From assembly GCA_033961575.1 (NCBI GenBank), contig CM066731.1, positions 63,450,001 through 63,514,000 on the forward strand: a stretch of 64,000 nucleotides of DNA. Reading direction: 5' to 3'. The notes under the pieces were generated by a model, which did not search any database, was not told where the DNA came from, and worked only from the letters and a program-made list of their open reading frames with translations. The stretch comes from Aselliscus stoliczkanus. Lineage: Eukaryota; Chordata; Mammalia; Chiroptera; Hipposideridae. Made by a program: the position numbers and the translations under genes. Below, piece after piece: positions 47,185-60,655 of this stretch (position 1 is its first letter; each line of letters begins with the position of its first letter).

Positions 47185-48473
47185 AAAATCTATTTGACTT
47201 GTAATGCATGTGCATGTATATACATCTACAAATGTGTAGATGTATATACATACACAAACATATAATCAGTGATGTAACACATAGATAATTATATGATTCA
47301 GTAGTTAACTTGAGGAAAATAAGAAAATTTCTATTCAAAAATATATATGAGGTGGTAGACCATGTTCAGCACCCATTTTTGTAATACCAAATGACATAAA
47401 GTGATAGCTTGCAAAATAACCTCAGTGATATCTGGATATAATAATTTAAGGAAGCAACCACAAACTTCATCCTGGAGATATTTTATCTTTTTTGGGTTCA
47501 CAAAAAGATAGGCTCAAACTTACATGAGTTTCAAATCATGCCTTTTGCTTCATCTCTTCTACCGAATCAGTAATGATGTGTTAAATGCTTACTATGTGCA
47601 AAGCACTCTGGTAGCTATGTTCAGATAATGCAAAGAGGTATGGTTTCTGCCTTCAAGAAACTCACAGAAATATTCAGGAAACAAGGCAGCCTAATGAGTT
47701 TCCTGTAAAATGATTCTTCTTTCACAAACTGATTTTCATGGTGCTTTGAGGAAGTGAATATGGCCATGATGCTCACCTGTAGGTGACAGAGGTGAGCAAC
47801 CACGCTCTGTAACACGAAAGGCTCTTGATTAGCACAGAAATTGAGCTGCAGTGCTGGGCACTAGAAGAGGCAGGGGAGATTTCACACTGCCCCGAAACAA
47901 CTGGATCGGGCAGATAGTTGTGACTTTGGAAAACAGAAAGCAAGACCCTAAGAAAATTGATGAGGCCCAAGAGGAGTAAGATTTACAAGACAGGTATGAA
48001 AAGTCACCCAGAAATAGGATTATTGCACGAAAAACTTGGTGGAGAGCTTCAGAAGGGCCTCACCTGAGGGTCTAGTATATCTTGAGGCCTGTCAACAGGA
48101 GATAAAGGATGCTGGAGAAAAACACTGAGGTGCTGAGGACACCTCATCTCTCCATTGTCCGCATTTGGTGAGAATCAATCTACTCATCATGGGCGTGTGC
48201 GCCATCTATGAAAGACCCTGTGTGCACACCCCAGATAGTTATGGTTTGTTAAAGTAGCCCCCTTTGCATCATTCTCTAAGGACTAGGTACCAAATTGCAT
48301 TTCTATGTCTATGTAGAAGAACGATTTTCAGTTCTTAATTAAGTTTGAATGTGGAAATCAAAACACTATGGAAATTTCACTCATATTATTTTGGTATTGC
48401 AATATTTCTTATATCCAGGAAATCTCGTTCAGAGAGAACTCAGTTATGTGGGTCAAGACATTTCACAGGATAC

Positions 48474-48631
<158 letters not shown>

Positions 48632-49309
48632 CAGGTTATATAATAAATCCACCCAGTTACAGAATAATTAAACATAGTTAGTTCCAGAGTGCAAATAACA
48701 GAAGGAAGCTACTTGTTTTAAATTCCCTACACATTTGCAGTTTCTTAGGGTGGATGCACTGAAAGATGACAGATGGTTAATTAAATCCATTCAATCTGGG
48801 AGTAATTGTGCATCTGGAGTTTAGGTTTACATGATGACATTCGATTGGCCTGATCCCCTTTACAAATTGGATATGGGGACCAAATGTTTTCATATCATAC
48901 TAGTCTGCTTTTCTGGGCACGTATATAGACTTTGTTAGAAATAAATATTTTTGGAGACTTAAATGAAGAACAGAAATAATTATATGATTCAGACCCCAAC
49001 CCAGCTTTTATCTAACATACAATAGGCAACTGGAGAGAAATCTCATTGGTAGAACATTTGCTTGATTTATCTAGAAAGTATTTCTGATCTTGATTTTGCT
49101 ATACTAGTTCTACAGAAGTAGCAAAAGAACTATTAAACCAAAGGTGACTATTCTTAGTTCCAGTTCTGTTGCTGGCTTACTCATGTGGCTTGGTTTTTCC
49201 ATTCTAGAAAAGAATAATGATATTTGCTACATATTTCACAGAGTCCTATGAAGGTAAAATTACCATATTAGAAGTTACAAATATTAAAATTACCATTAAT
49301 GTGAAACTT

Positions 49310-49440
49310 ATTTAAGATAAAAATAAGTTTCTCATGAGCTCCTTTTTGGCAGAAACTCTAATTCTTTGTATTTATCCCAGCTTCTTATATAGTGACTATC
49401 ATATAATGAATGCTTATATGAATGGATGTTTAGACTTAAC
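49310..49440 (+). mobile_element. L2-like 3' end
   Basis: CATGAGCTCCTTTTTGGCAG, then TCATATAATGAATGCTTATA resembles the L2 terminus. Weak. Confidence 0.4.
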
Positions 49441-50770
49441 TAGAAAGTCTAGAATTGCAATAATTTAGAGGAATCCCATCTTTCCATGTTTTATAAAGAC
49501 AAAAATATCTTAAATATTTTGAATGCATCAAAAATCCAGTTAAATCATCACACATATCAGACTAAGACTAAGGTCTACACACTTATAACTTACAACAGTC
49601 CTTTCCAATCACAACTAGAACTATAAGTTTATTTATAATTTAACAACTCAGCTGAAAACATAACGGGTATATTTGTTCTTCTATCTGTATTTTTTAGAGT
49701 TGGTAATATAATGTGGCCATGTGAAAGTTTCATTCCCTAGGCTAAAGCAAATGAAAGTTTGCTCATATCATACCAACATGTCATATTTTTCACAGCATGC
49801 CACAATGGTGCTAGCATCACTATTTCTCACTGTAATTCCCAGGCACACACATGGTCTGGGCTAAGCTATTTCAGAAGAGCAGCTTTAAATAGTCAGTATT
49901 GAGGTTTTCATTTCAAAAGGTTTCATTCAAAACAAATAGTAATTGGCATCCATAGTCTACAGCACTGACTTCTCTATGGTATAGATGCCTTATACCACCC
50001 TTTTTTCAGTAGAAAAGTCAAAAAAGGAAAAGAAGCCTGTTACAGGTAGATATTTTGGCTTTCTTGTCATCAAAAGACTGGAAAAATTACAATTTTAGCT
50101 GTTAACCTGATGGATTTCTTTATAAAATTGTATTTGAGTTGTGTAGGCACAGCCTTAACATTCCTGGTTATGACAGATAAGCTTGCTGCTAAAATGTGGC
50201 AGAAGCAATTATTATGATCATTTTTGCTTTTGCTCAGTAGTCTAAGTATCATCACTTCTGTGGCCCATCACAGCGTCCCCACCAACCTCATTTGGCAGTG
50301 CTGTAATATTCCCTGGAAACCATGGAAACGGTCATTTGACAGCCCATGCAGCTTTAGCACAACAGGGTTCACCAAATGCTGGGGCACGTTCAACCAATCC
50401 AATTGGCTTAAAATATTTGAATCGAAACACTATATGTATTTTCCCATTAATACATGCTTGTGTTAGATCAAATTATAACATCTACATAAGCAAATGCCAT
50501 AATGTTTAGGCCTCTTTAAATGTTTGGTGTTCATACTCTGCTCATTAAGTGAATGCATAAGCTAAACAGAGAATTTGAATGTGTCTGAAGGAAAAGTAAT
50601 GCTCAGCCTGTGGTCTGCATTCTTCCCCTATATCATAACATTCCCTAGGTCCTGCAGTATATTGGGAGAAAAATCTTGACATGAATGGAAGCCTTTACCT
50701 ATTGAAGTGTTTAAGGAGAGTAAAGTTCGACTTTTATCAAAATCTAACAGTATCTTTACTTTTATTTTTT

Positions 50771-50930
50771 TACTATAATACCTTATTTTGCGAGCATAGT
50801 TCGTTCTGGAAACAAACTACTCATATTGCAAGACATTGCTCGTTTACCACGTTAAAATGTATTAGAAATGTTTGCTCGTCTTACAGAATACTTGCAAACC
50901 ACGTTACTCGCAATCCGAGGTTTTACTGTA
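50771..50930. mobile_element. 160-bp Tc1/mariner-class inverted-repeat element
   Basis: The left end TACTATAATACCTTATTTTG and the right end, read inward as TACAGTAAAACCTCGGATTG, match. The interior is also partly self-complementary (TTGCGAGCATAGTTCG versus GTTACTCGCAA). No transposase. A Tigger/mariner-type MITE is the best reading; family name unknown to me. Confidence 0.7.
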
Positions 50931-51490
50931 TTTTTTATTTTTTTGTATTGTCATTCTATGTATGGGGAAGACATATTTAAATACATGCAAAATGATTTTT
51001 AAATGTTATGTCATTGTATAACTTTGACTTATGAGAGGTCAATAAAAACTTAGAAAGTTTAACAGTTATCTGGGTAATGGTGCTGAAAGTGCATTACAAC
51101 CACCAAAATTGTTACAATTTTGAGGTTTCTTTGCAATTACAGTTTTTATTAAGTGTGAACTATCATCTATTCTGGTGCTAAACATATGGTGCTAAATAAA
51201 CTGTTAGTGTTGATAGCTTTAGTAATGATCTTTTTATTCACTGTTAAAAGTGTTATCCATTCAATTCCTGGTTCAGAAATATTAATAAATTCCTGTTAAA
51301 TTAATATTAACCAAAAATAGGCCAGTGGTCTCTATTTTTAATCTAACAGTCCCAAATTATTTAGGTGTTACAGAAATATATATTTTTAGAAGTTACCAGT
51401 TTTCTTTTTTAGGGCATTTCTTAGTTGGGCAATGTCCAAATATCACCTAAAAATTAGATTACACCTACACCAACCATGTTGCAGTCACTA

Positions 51491-51504
51491 GCGCCCTCTG
51501 GTGG
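51491..51504 (-). promoter_or_regulatory. Candidate CTCF binding site
   Basis: On the minus strand the 14 bases read CCACCAGAGGGCGC, a full match to the commonly quoted core CCASYAGRKGGCRS. It lies 4.6 kb past the PI15 stop in non-repeat AT-rich DNA, where such a GC-rich word stands out. Its orientation points back toward PI15. Confidence 0.55.
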
Positions 51505-53698
51505 TTGTCAAAACAAATTGTTGATGGCTACTTGGTCTGCAACAAAAGCCATTCCTTCTCTTTAATACAAATTTAAGTTGTACAATTTTAGAATTCTCGG
51601 ATACTCTCTAAATCTGACAGCATTTAAAAATATTTGACTCTACTAAACTTCTTTGCTAAGAGTATAAGAGATAATATATCTTGATATCCACTTTCCTAAA
51701 CAATAATGTTTTTCATGATATTCCAGTTCTGAGGTGCGTATTACAGTATATATTTTTTGAACTAGGCATTACTAAAATATATTTTTTTCATTTGGTTTAC
51801 ATTATAAATACAATTAGAATTAGAGTTAGCAAACATAATTATAAGTGTATCTCACTTTCAGAAGCAATAAATTATTTTTATTTTGCATAGTACATAAGAT
51901 GAAAAGGAGTTATGTTAAAATAATTAATTACATACATAAAAAGACTATCTTTCTACCTTCAATTGTTGGTCTATTATTTGATAATGTCCTTTGGTTATAC
52001 TATTGAGCCAATAACAACTCTTTATTATTCCATTCAAAGTCCTTTCAGACTAACAAATGTACATAAAAGCTTTGAATCCTATTGCCTGGAACTAATGAAG
52101 GCCACATTCTTAGGTAAACTTTCAGGTGAGATGTATAATTAACTGAGTGTGATAATGTTTTGAGACGCTTCTTGAACTATGTTAGCATAACCAAATGAAA
52201 TAGTTTATGAAGTACTTTTCCAAATTAGTATTTTCAAACTTATTTCACAGCACTCGAGTCCTTTCTATGGTCTCAATCCTATACGATGCTCTGACATATA
52301 ATACACATAAAATGGACATGCTTATCCCCCAAACTTTCCCCTGTGCCTTGGAAGTGTCTTCTGAGATCCCTAGAAGTCCATGAAACAGAAAATCATTGAT
52401 CTAAATCATCCAGTTCCCCCATTTTCTCTAAAATAATCTAAATGAAAGAAAAAAATGGAGGCCCTGAATTATTTCAATGATTCTTTTAAATACCTACTTC
52501 CCTTGGCATGTGTTAGAAGCCTCTTAGTTTGAGGGAGAATTAAATGCTGACTTTAACTGGTGCTTGGCTATGTACTACACCACCTTGTGTTGTGTTACTT
52601 GACAAACAGAATCTTGGTACCACAATATTTTGAGAATTAGAGGTAATTGTGATGCACATATGGAAATAATGTGTTTTTTAAAATATCTAAATGTTTCAAA
52701 TATGTACATAATCCTAAAATATGCTGTATCATTTTAGATGCTTTTTTATTAAAAAGATGAATTGGGATGAGTTTTATTCATTACCTAACACTGTGGCAAT
52801 GAAAGGTGCTGTCTGATGTTGTGATATAATATCATGAATGTGTACATACATGGAACCTGTGTAAACCTCTGTCTTTAGAAAGCATAACAAGTATAGCTTT
52901 TTGAGCTCAGTTATGTTATTTTTTCTTTCAATAAAAGGTTATAATTAATTGTTTGTTTTCAAAGATTATAATTAATTGTTTTAATTTCTTGTTTTCAATA
53001 GAGTTTTAAAATTGATTCAGAACTAGAGGACAAGGTAATTTTGACAAGAAATGGTCTACTTTTCTAAAGCAACAACATTTATATTTTGAATGCATCACTG
53101 AAATGCACCAAATCTTCTATTTTCCTTTTCTTTTTCCCTTCCCTGTCTTCTTCCTTTCTTCTTCACTTCTTTTCCTGTTTAATTCCAAAAAATATTTTGA
53201 AGTACCAATATAAAAGACATTTCCATGGAGGAAGAGGAAAAGAACAATATATCACGAAGTTCTGTCGGTTGAAAATTGCAATCAGTTGAACCTAAATATT
53301 TGTATGCTTCCCCACACTGAGGGCCTGAAGAGAAACCACTGATATTTCGGGGTGGGTGGGAACGTACTCTCTTCAACCACTTGCTGGACCAAGGCCATCC
53401 CTCTCAGGGTAACTCTGCCTTGTGGAACAATCACCCACTTCTGGTGAGATGGTAGATCTCACAGGCCCATTTGCTGAGAAGCATCCGGATCTAGGACCTT
53501 ACATTCCTCCTTACCATACTCCACACAAGAGGAGAAGGTCTCACTCACAGAAGTCTTTTCAGAGGGTCTCCCATAGTGTTGTATAGCCCTCTCTCAGCTT
53601 CTCTTTTCACTTCATTTTCTCCTCTTTCCAGTCTCCAGTTTGCAACCACATGTTTGGAAAGTTCCAACCATCTCTACAGGAGACAGGACTCCCTTCAT

Positions 53699-53702
<4 letters not shown>

Positions 53703-53741
<39 letters not shown>
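53703..53741. repeat. (GT)n microsatellite
   Basis: About nineteen GT units. Confidence 0.97.
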
Positions 53742-54349
53742 GCAGATTCTAGCCTCAGACTAAGACTGATGGATGCTAAGGAAGTTGTGTCCTAGTCTTG
53801 CACACCTCTGATAGTGAAGTAAAGGGGAGGAGGCTGATGCCATTCCTTCTTCCCACCAATGAGGACTATGGCAGACGAACTCATGAGAAGCAACCACTGC
53901 CTGGCGAGGCAAACATTGACTTTCCCAGAAACAGCAGGCTTTGCTACTGGGGGCAAAGCCTATTCCCACCATCAGTGACTCTGTCCTAGTTCCTCCTGAG
54001 ATGGTAACCTTGGTATCATGGTGCCAGGGCCACCGACTCCTTCCTGAGCCATGCATACACTGTTGAGCCAACACTGAACAGTGACTGGCCCTGTCATGGC
54101 CAGCGGGAGGCACCTCACCAGCCCCACTAGAATCTTTCTGGTCCCAGTTCTCTCTCTTGAAAGAGTAGCAGGGTCCTGGAATATTGCCTTCATTAATAGC
54201 CTATTAATTGAAGGGAACCTGTCAGCTCATCAGGGAAACATAAGTTTTATTAAACTTGAGTGCTGACAGAGACTTGTTCTCTGAGTTTCCACATAATAAA
54301 TTGGACAATGTACTTAATTATCATTTCAAAATGATTTTTTCTAAAGATA

Positions 54350-54950
54350 AAAGGTAACTAAAAATGAAATAACCCTACTTAATTCTAAAAATTAGAAGGT
54401 ATGCCAAAATTCTACAAACTCTAGAATCTGTCAGTAACTTGAAAAATTACATATATATTTACCCTTTGACTTAGCAACAAATCCATTCCAGAGATATACT
54501 GGCAATATATGAAATGACATGCATAAGTGTCATTTGTTATAGCATTATTTGTAAATGTCCAGAAACAGCTCAAAGTTCCATTGGAAGGGGACTACTTGAA
54601 TAGTATGTCCACATAAGGGATGCTGTGCAATTGAAAAACGGAATGAGAAAACTCTCCATAAACTAGGAGAGTCTCCCAGGATGATATTAAGTGAGAAAGC
54701 GTAGTGCACAGTAGAGTGCTACCCTTGTGAGAAAGGTTAGGGGGAATAATACATATACACACACATGCATTTATAATATATATATGTTTTTATTTGCAAA
54801 AAAGAAAATGGAATCAAATTTTAAAATAAAAATGATTACTTCTAGGATTAAGAAGGGAACAGGATGGATGGGACAAAAATATTTCAAGTGATTGAAGCAC
54901 GGCATTTTGAATGTATATCCTTAGTGGAATATGTTACAAAGACAGAGCTG
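54350..54950 (+). mobile_element. Old L1 3' UTR fragment
   Basis: Mammalian L1M-type tail text: TTTACCCTTTGACTTAGCAA, CCAGAAACAGCTCAAAGTTC and GAATAGTATGTCCACATAAG. Diverged. Confidence 0.6.
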
Positions 54951-55065
54951 CAAAGAGATATTTACCTTCATTAAGCAATCTGTCGGTAGCATTATTACTG
55001 GGGCAAGGATGAGAAAGAATAACGCAAATCAGTAACAAGGCTACTTTTTTTTTGAACATACTTTT

Positions 55066-55203
55066 TTTTTTTGTGGAGGGCACAGCTCAGCTCAAGTTGT
55101 CTTCAATCTAGTTGCAGAGGGCACAGTTCACTGGTCCATGTGGGAATTGAACCGGTGACCTTGTTGTTCAGAGCAAGCTCTTTAATTAAGCCGCCTGGCT
55201 GCC
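55066..55203 (-). mobile_element. tRNA-derived SINE, bat-like
   Basis: Poly-T, GTGGAGGGCACAGCTCAGC, CTAGTTGCAGAGGGCACAG, GGGAATTGAACCGGTGACC (reverse B box), head ending GCCGCCTGGCTGCCC. An imperfect flanking duplication is seen (TGAACATACTTTTT before, TGAAACATACATTTTT after). The head and body words are ones I associate with bat (rhinolophoid) SINEs. Confidence 0.85.
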
Positions 55204-55529
55204 CCTGAAACATACATTTTTGAATATAAGAGAAAAGAAGCACAATTTCCAAAAAGTGTTAAGTAACACTAAAATATTAAATATGAGTTTGAAATATTAA
55301 CTCAAGATTTCTCCTTTTTGAAAATGACTACCTTTAGCCCTCAGTGCTATGACAATCCAGTAGTGACAAGCGAATTTATTGCCCAGATTGTTATTTCTAT
55401 GTTATTCACCACTCAAAGTAAAGCTTGGAATCACCTCAGCTGCAGTCAGCCTAACTCAAGCTATGTGACTCAGCCTAACTCAGGGTTTGAGGGGACCACC
55501 ATGTGGGATCCATACCTATGTATAAACAA

Positions 55530-55914
55530 ATGGTCCCCAACTTACAATGGTTCAACTTACGAGTTTTCAACTTTATGGTGGTGTGAAAGTAACATGCATT
55601 CAGTAGAAACCATACTTCAAATTTAGACTTTTGATCTTTTCCTGGGCTGGGATATGCAATGCGATACCCCCTCGCGAGGCTGGGCAGCGGCAGGGAGCCA
55701 CAGGTCCCAGTCGGCTAGGCGATCACCAGAGTAAACGGTGTACGGTGTTCCAGCGTGTTTTGTGTATTGTGTTCTGAACATATTTAACACAGGCTAGGGT
55801 AAGCGCTGATGTGCAGTGGGCTAGATGTATTAAGAGCATTCTCAACTGATGGTATTTTCCATTTCCAATGGGTTTCTCAGATGTAACCCCATCATAAGTG
55901 GAGGAGCATCTGTA
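55530..55914. mobile_element. Old non-autonomous DNA transposon fragment, Tigger-like
   Basis: Text such as CAACTTACAATGGTTCAACT, GCTGGGCAGCGGCAGGGAGC, TTTAACACAGGCTAGGGTAA and the end CATAAGTGGAGGAGCATCTG is familiar from a common mammalian DNA repeat with complementary CTTACGA/TCGTAAG ends. Family name not certain. Confidence 0.65.
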
Positions 55915-58479
55915 CTAGGTGGACCTCTGGGGAAAAAGTTTCTAGGCAGAGGAATAAGGGAGGGCAGAGCCTTGTGGCAGGAGCAGACTGGCTGGCTGTG
56001 TCTACAGCCTTGCAGCAGAGTTAGGGAAGAAAGCAGTGTTGGAATGAGGTCAGGGAGCTCAAACGTGCCATGCTCTGACATGTTTCAGAAGGATCACTCT
56101 GTGTGTTCAAATACAATGTAAAGAGTCAGGCCCCCTTCATTAAGACCTTGTCCTATCACTCATCCTTTCTTTGGTATTTTCACACTTCTTTCAAGCCCAG
56201 AATAGCACAACAAAGAGTCACTGTCTTATCCATGTTTTGGCGCCTCACTACTCAGATCCATAAATATGCCGCCTATATTCACTGATTTCTGATCATTACC
56301 CACTGAATCCTTGGTGTCTTCCGGTTCATTACTTCATCCGTAAATGTTTAGCAAGTGCATTTTACATGTTCAGTACTATTCAAGATACAAATCAGACAAT
56401 GTGTCTGCCCAACAGAAGCTTACATTGCGGTGGCAAAGGGGAGAAATAAATAAGCCAACAAATACGTAATAACATGCCAAATGGAGATCACCGTTATGAA
56501 GAAAAATAAAGCAGAGAAAGGCAACAGGGGATGAAGGGATTGTGGGTACTTAAGATGGGGTGGGCCAGCAGGGTTTCACTGAGGAGGTGAAAGTTGGGTG
56601 AATACTTGCATGTCTGTTCTTTATTGAATGAAGCTGCCTGGGAAGATTTGTGTGATTTGTGTAGTGAAAGTATTAATAGCTAGCACTTCTAGCCTCCATC
56701 TCTTTGTTGCACTCAAAGAAAGTAACCCATTCCTTCCTCCATACAATTCTTCTTAGGTTCTGTACTCTCTTTGACCTTGATTATCACTGGGGTTTTTGAG
56801 TGGTTCCAGTGAGAAATAACAATTTCCTAAGTAGGACTGAGAAACTGAATTTATGGCACAACTTATTGCTAAGTCAGTTGTATCTGAGGCCTACCCCAAC
56901 ACATTGCTCCGCTCTTCTAATACTTGCTTTTGCTTCTTGTGCCCTGTAGAATAAATGCAAACAATCTTTCCTCACATTTCATTACCCCTATTCTGAGGGA
57001 GAGGTTGTATTTAGTTATTTCCTGCTGTGCTTCATACACCTTTTCTATAGATGAACGAAACTACCTGATGTCACTCATACTCTAACCTGAATGTCTCAAC
57101 ATCTCTGTCTAGTCTCATATGGTTTACATTGTCTGGATGTATGTGTATGTACATGTGTGTGCACGTGTGTGTGTCCTCCATGGTACAAATCCTGCTCACA
57201 TGTCTTTAAGTTAATCCTCTGGGAATCTTTGGTTTCTCTATTTACAAGCTTGTTTTCTCTCTTTTGAGCATCAATAGCACTTTAACTGTATTTCTATTAT
57301 TGCATTTACCTCCTAGCCTTCCTTAATGCATATTGATACATTCTAAAAATCTTTTTTATCATACTACAAGTCTGTGTGAGGTTTGTCTTTGTTTCACAAA
57401 GTATTATCACAGAATAGCCATCACTACTGACATAATTAATGCTTTTGTACAAGATCATGGTCAAGCTGCCACATTATTTCTGCTGTAGTCACATATCCGC
57501 AGGTACACGAGTCACCAACAGATGCCACTGTTGTAACTACCTGCAGTAAGATCACTGTGTTGAAAACTCAGAAGAGTTACATCAGAGGCACATTTAATAC
57601 TTCTGTTGCATTACTTATATTAAATAAAAATGCATGTTAAAAAGTCTATGCTGAGACTATGGGAATGACTAAACGTTTCTAAACCTTTAACAAAGTAATG
57701 TGATTCACTCTTCAGGTGGACAGGCAAGTGGGTGGTAAGTTTTCTGAAGACAGTCAAGAATCAAGGTGAAGAGAAACACTGACGAATTAAGGGTTTTAAT
57801 ATGTGATATAGGGTTGTAAACATTTAAAAAAATTGTTCAGTATTCCACTTTATGTTTAATTAAAAGTATTTTCAAAGCTGAATTGACTATAGGTAATTTC
57901 TATTTAATAAAAATTAGAAACCAATTACAATGTAAGAGTTGATCTCCATGGTGAGTAAATTTAATGATTTTTGGTAAAATATAACTTTATAATGTAAATA
58001 ATTAATTCTTAGTCAACTCTAGTAATGAATACTATTCCAGGCATTTTAAAGTATGTGTTCAATTTTCCAGTTTCTTTTTTAAACAAGCAAAATACATAAA
58101 CAAAAACTAATCAATTAAAATATATAATGGCATAAAATCATTTTTCATATGTTTAACATACATGTACAGTTGTACTAATTGAAAGACAAGGGTCCATTTT
58201 ATTTGCATTCTGCTCATTTTACTAATGAAAAAAATAGACAGTTACAGTGTAGTATGAGATGTGCTAAAATGCAATGTCCTAAAGAAGGACATTTAGGGGA
58301 CACCTAAGGATTGTGAGTGGGTGTGAGCTCTTAAAAGGCTTTCTGAAGATGATATCTGAATTAAATTCCCTCCTCCTATGCTCCGTCTCCATGATCCATA
58401 ATCATAATTCAAGTTATACATTCCTCTGATTTATGGGATTTTCCCCAAATTAATGTAAGACATTTGCCAATAGATTTTA
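55915..58479. other. Intergenic, no gene seen
   Basis: About 56.35-56.65 kb is old interspersed-repeat text similar to 20.87-21.2 kb (AGAAGCTTACATTGCGGTGG). The rest is AT-rich and unassigned. Confidence 0.4.
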
Positions 58480-59884
58480 AAAGTTCTACAACCCTGATCA
58501 TAACAAAAAGAAATCCATACATAAAGCATATCATAGTCAAATTGCTAAAAGTCAAACACAATGAAAGATCTTAAAAGCAACTGGAAATAAAGGCTGTTGG
58601 TATTAATGGAGCAACAAGAAGGCTGATGGGTAACTTTTCAACAGAAACCATGGAAGATGGAATCCAAGGGAAACCTATCTTTAAAGTATCAAAAGAAGAA
58701 AGCCTCTAAGCTAGAATTCCATACCTAGAGAAACCATCTTTATAAACATAATTCCAAACTAAAAAAAGAAAAAGTTGAGAAAATTGTTGCCCAAATAACT
58801 GTATTGTAGAAAACACTAATAAAAGTTTCTCTGAAACAACAAAGGGTGGCCTCAGCAGGAACAATGAAACTACAGGAGGAAATGAAGAACACTAGAAAGG
58901 TGAATATGAGAGTAAATACAAATAAATACTGTTTAATATTGCAATAATAATGAAATAATGATGTTTTGTGGAGTTTATAATGTATATACAATAATATGTC
59001 ACAACAAAATAATGTAAAATGGGATAAATGAAATTAAACTGCTCTAAGGTTTTTGCGTTGATCAGGAAATGGTAGCAGTATTAATTTCAGTAATAATTTA
59101 AGAAATTTAATGTCTAGAGCAATATTTAAAGAAATGATAAAAGAGTGTAAAACTAAAAGCCTAGTAAAACAGGTAAATGGAAAGAAATCAATGGATTCAA
59201 AGTAGCCAATAAAGAAGGAATTAAGAAACAAAGAAGAGATAGAACAAATGGAAAAGAAATGGCTGGATGTTAGTTTAAAATCCAACTATATCAGCAATTA
59301 CATTAAAGACTCATTTTATCTTGATTCCACCAGAAGACAACAATTATAGATTTTATGCACCAAATAACAGAGCTTCAATATAGAGAGATGATGAAACTAA
59401 AAGAAAAATAAAATAGACAATTCAACAATCATAGAGGGTTTTTTTTAACACATGTCTTAGTACACGATAGAATCAGTAGACAAAATAATCAGAAAAGACA
59501 TAGAAGATATGATCAACCAAATGACCGACTTGAAATATATAGGTAACTTCATCCAAAAACTGCAGCATACTGCTCTGTACATGAGTTAATAGGACATTTA
59601 CTACACTGGACCATTTGCTGGGCTAGAAAGTATGACTTAGCAAGTTTTGAAAGACTAAAATCATACAGAGTTAGGGTTTTCTATCACAATAGAATTAAAC
59701 TAGAAAAAATAAGATAAATATAAACAGAACAATCCTAAAAGTTTGGAAATTAAGTATTTCATCAATGGGTCAGAAATGAAATTATACAGAAATCAAAAAA
59801 TGTTTTTAACTGAATGATAACAAAAAAAATGACATAAATGCTTGGGTGATATAACTAAAGCAGTGCTCAACTATAAAGTTACAG

Positions 59885-60655
59885 CTCTAATGTTGTTTAC
59901 AATCATCAAGATGTAGAGGAGGTGGTCCATATATATGATGGAATATTGCTTGGCCACGGAACAGAATGGGTTCTTGCGATCTGCCATGGCATGGATAGAC
60001 CTGGAGGGTATTGTGCTGAGTGGAGTATGACAGACAGAGAAAGATTCAATATGATTTCGCTTATATGTGGAATCTAAAGAACAAAATAAGCAAACAAACA
60101 AAACAAACAAGCTTATATAGATATACAGAACATTTTGATGGTTTCCAGATGGGAGGGGGGTTAGTGCAGTGAGTGAAAGGTGAAGGGATTAAGAAGTAAA
60201 AATTGGTAGTTACAAAATAGTCATGGGAATGTAAAATAAAGCATAGGGAATATAGTCAATATTATGGTAATAACTATGTATAGTGCCAGGTGGGTACTAG
60301 TCAGAGGGATCACTTTCTAGATTATATAAATGTCTAACCACTATGCTATACACCTGAAATATAAAATAATATTGAATGTCAACTGTAATTGAAAAACTAA
60401 AAATGGGGAAAAAGGTGAAAGGGAATAAGAGGTTCATATTTCTAGGTACAAAACAAATAACTCATGGGGATATAATGTATAGCATGAGGAATATAGTCAA
60501 TAATATTGTGATAGCATGGTATGGTGTCAGATAGTTGCTGGACTTATCATGATGATCACTATTTTTGGTATATAGATGTTGAATAACTACGGTGTGTACC
60601 TGAAACTAATATAATATTGTATGTTAGCTATATTTTAATAAAAATCTTTTTTAAA
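59885..60655 (+). mobile_element. Two L1 3' ends nested inside the older L1
   Basis: First, 59.885-60.40 kb: TATGATGGAATATTGCTTGG, GGCATGGATAGACCTGGAGG, TTATATGTGGAATCTAAAGA and a 3' end like that at 25202. Second, 60.41-60.655 kb: a related 3' end closing with AATATAATATTGTATGTTAG and a T/A-rich tail. Host ORF2 text resumes after it with a diverged repeat of the preceding phrase (AAAGTTACAGCTCTAA versus AAAGTTGTAGCTTTAA). Confidence 0.7.

Larger units (their letters stand above)
52951..55065. other. Downstream intergenic; unclassified GC-richer block at 53.3-54.3 kb
   Basis: From 53.3 to 54.27 kb base composition rises and open frames of up to 117 codons occur on both strands, none recognised. 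A GT microsatellite is at 53703-53741. About 54.35-54.95 kb resembles an old L1 3' UTR (CCCTTTGACTTAGCAACAAA, ATAGCATTATTTGTAAATGT, GATGCTGTGCAATTGAAAAA). Confidence 0.4.

Noticed and set aside
53760..54113. A 117-codon minus-strand open frame
   Set aside because: No recognisable motif, no splice context, and an overlapping open frame on the other strand; nothing favours coding.
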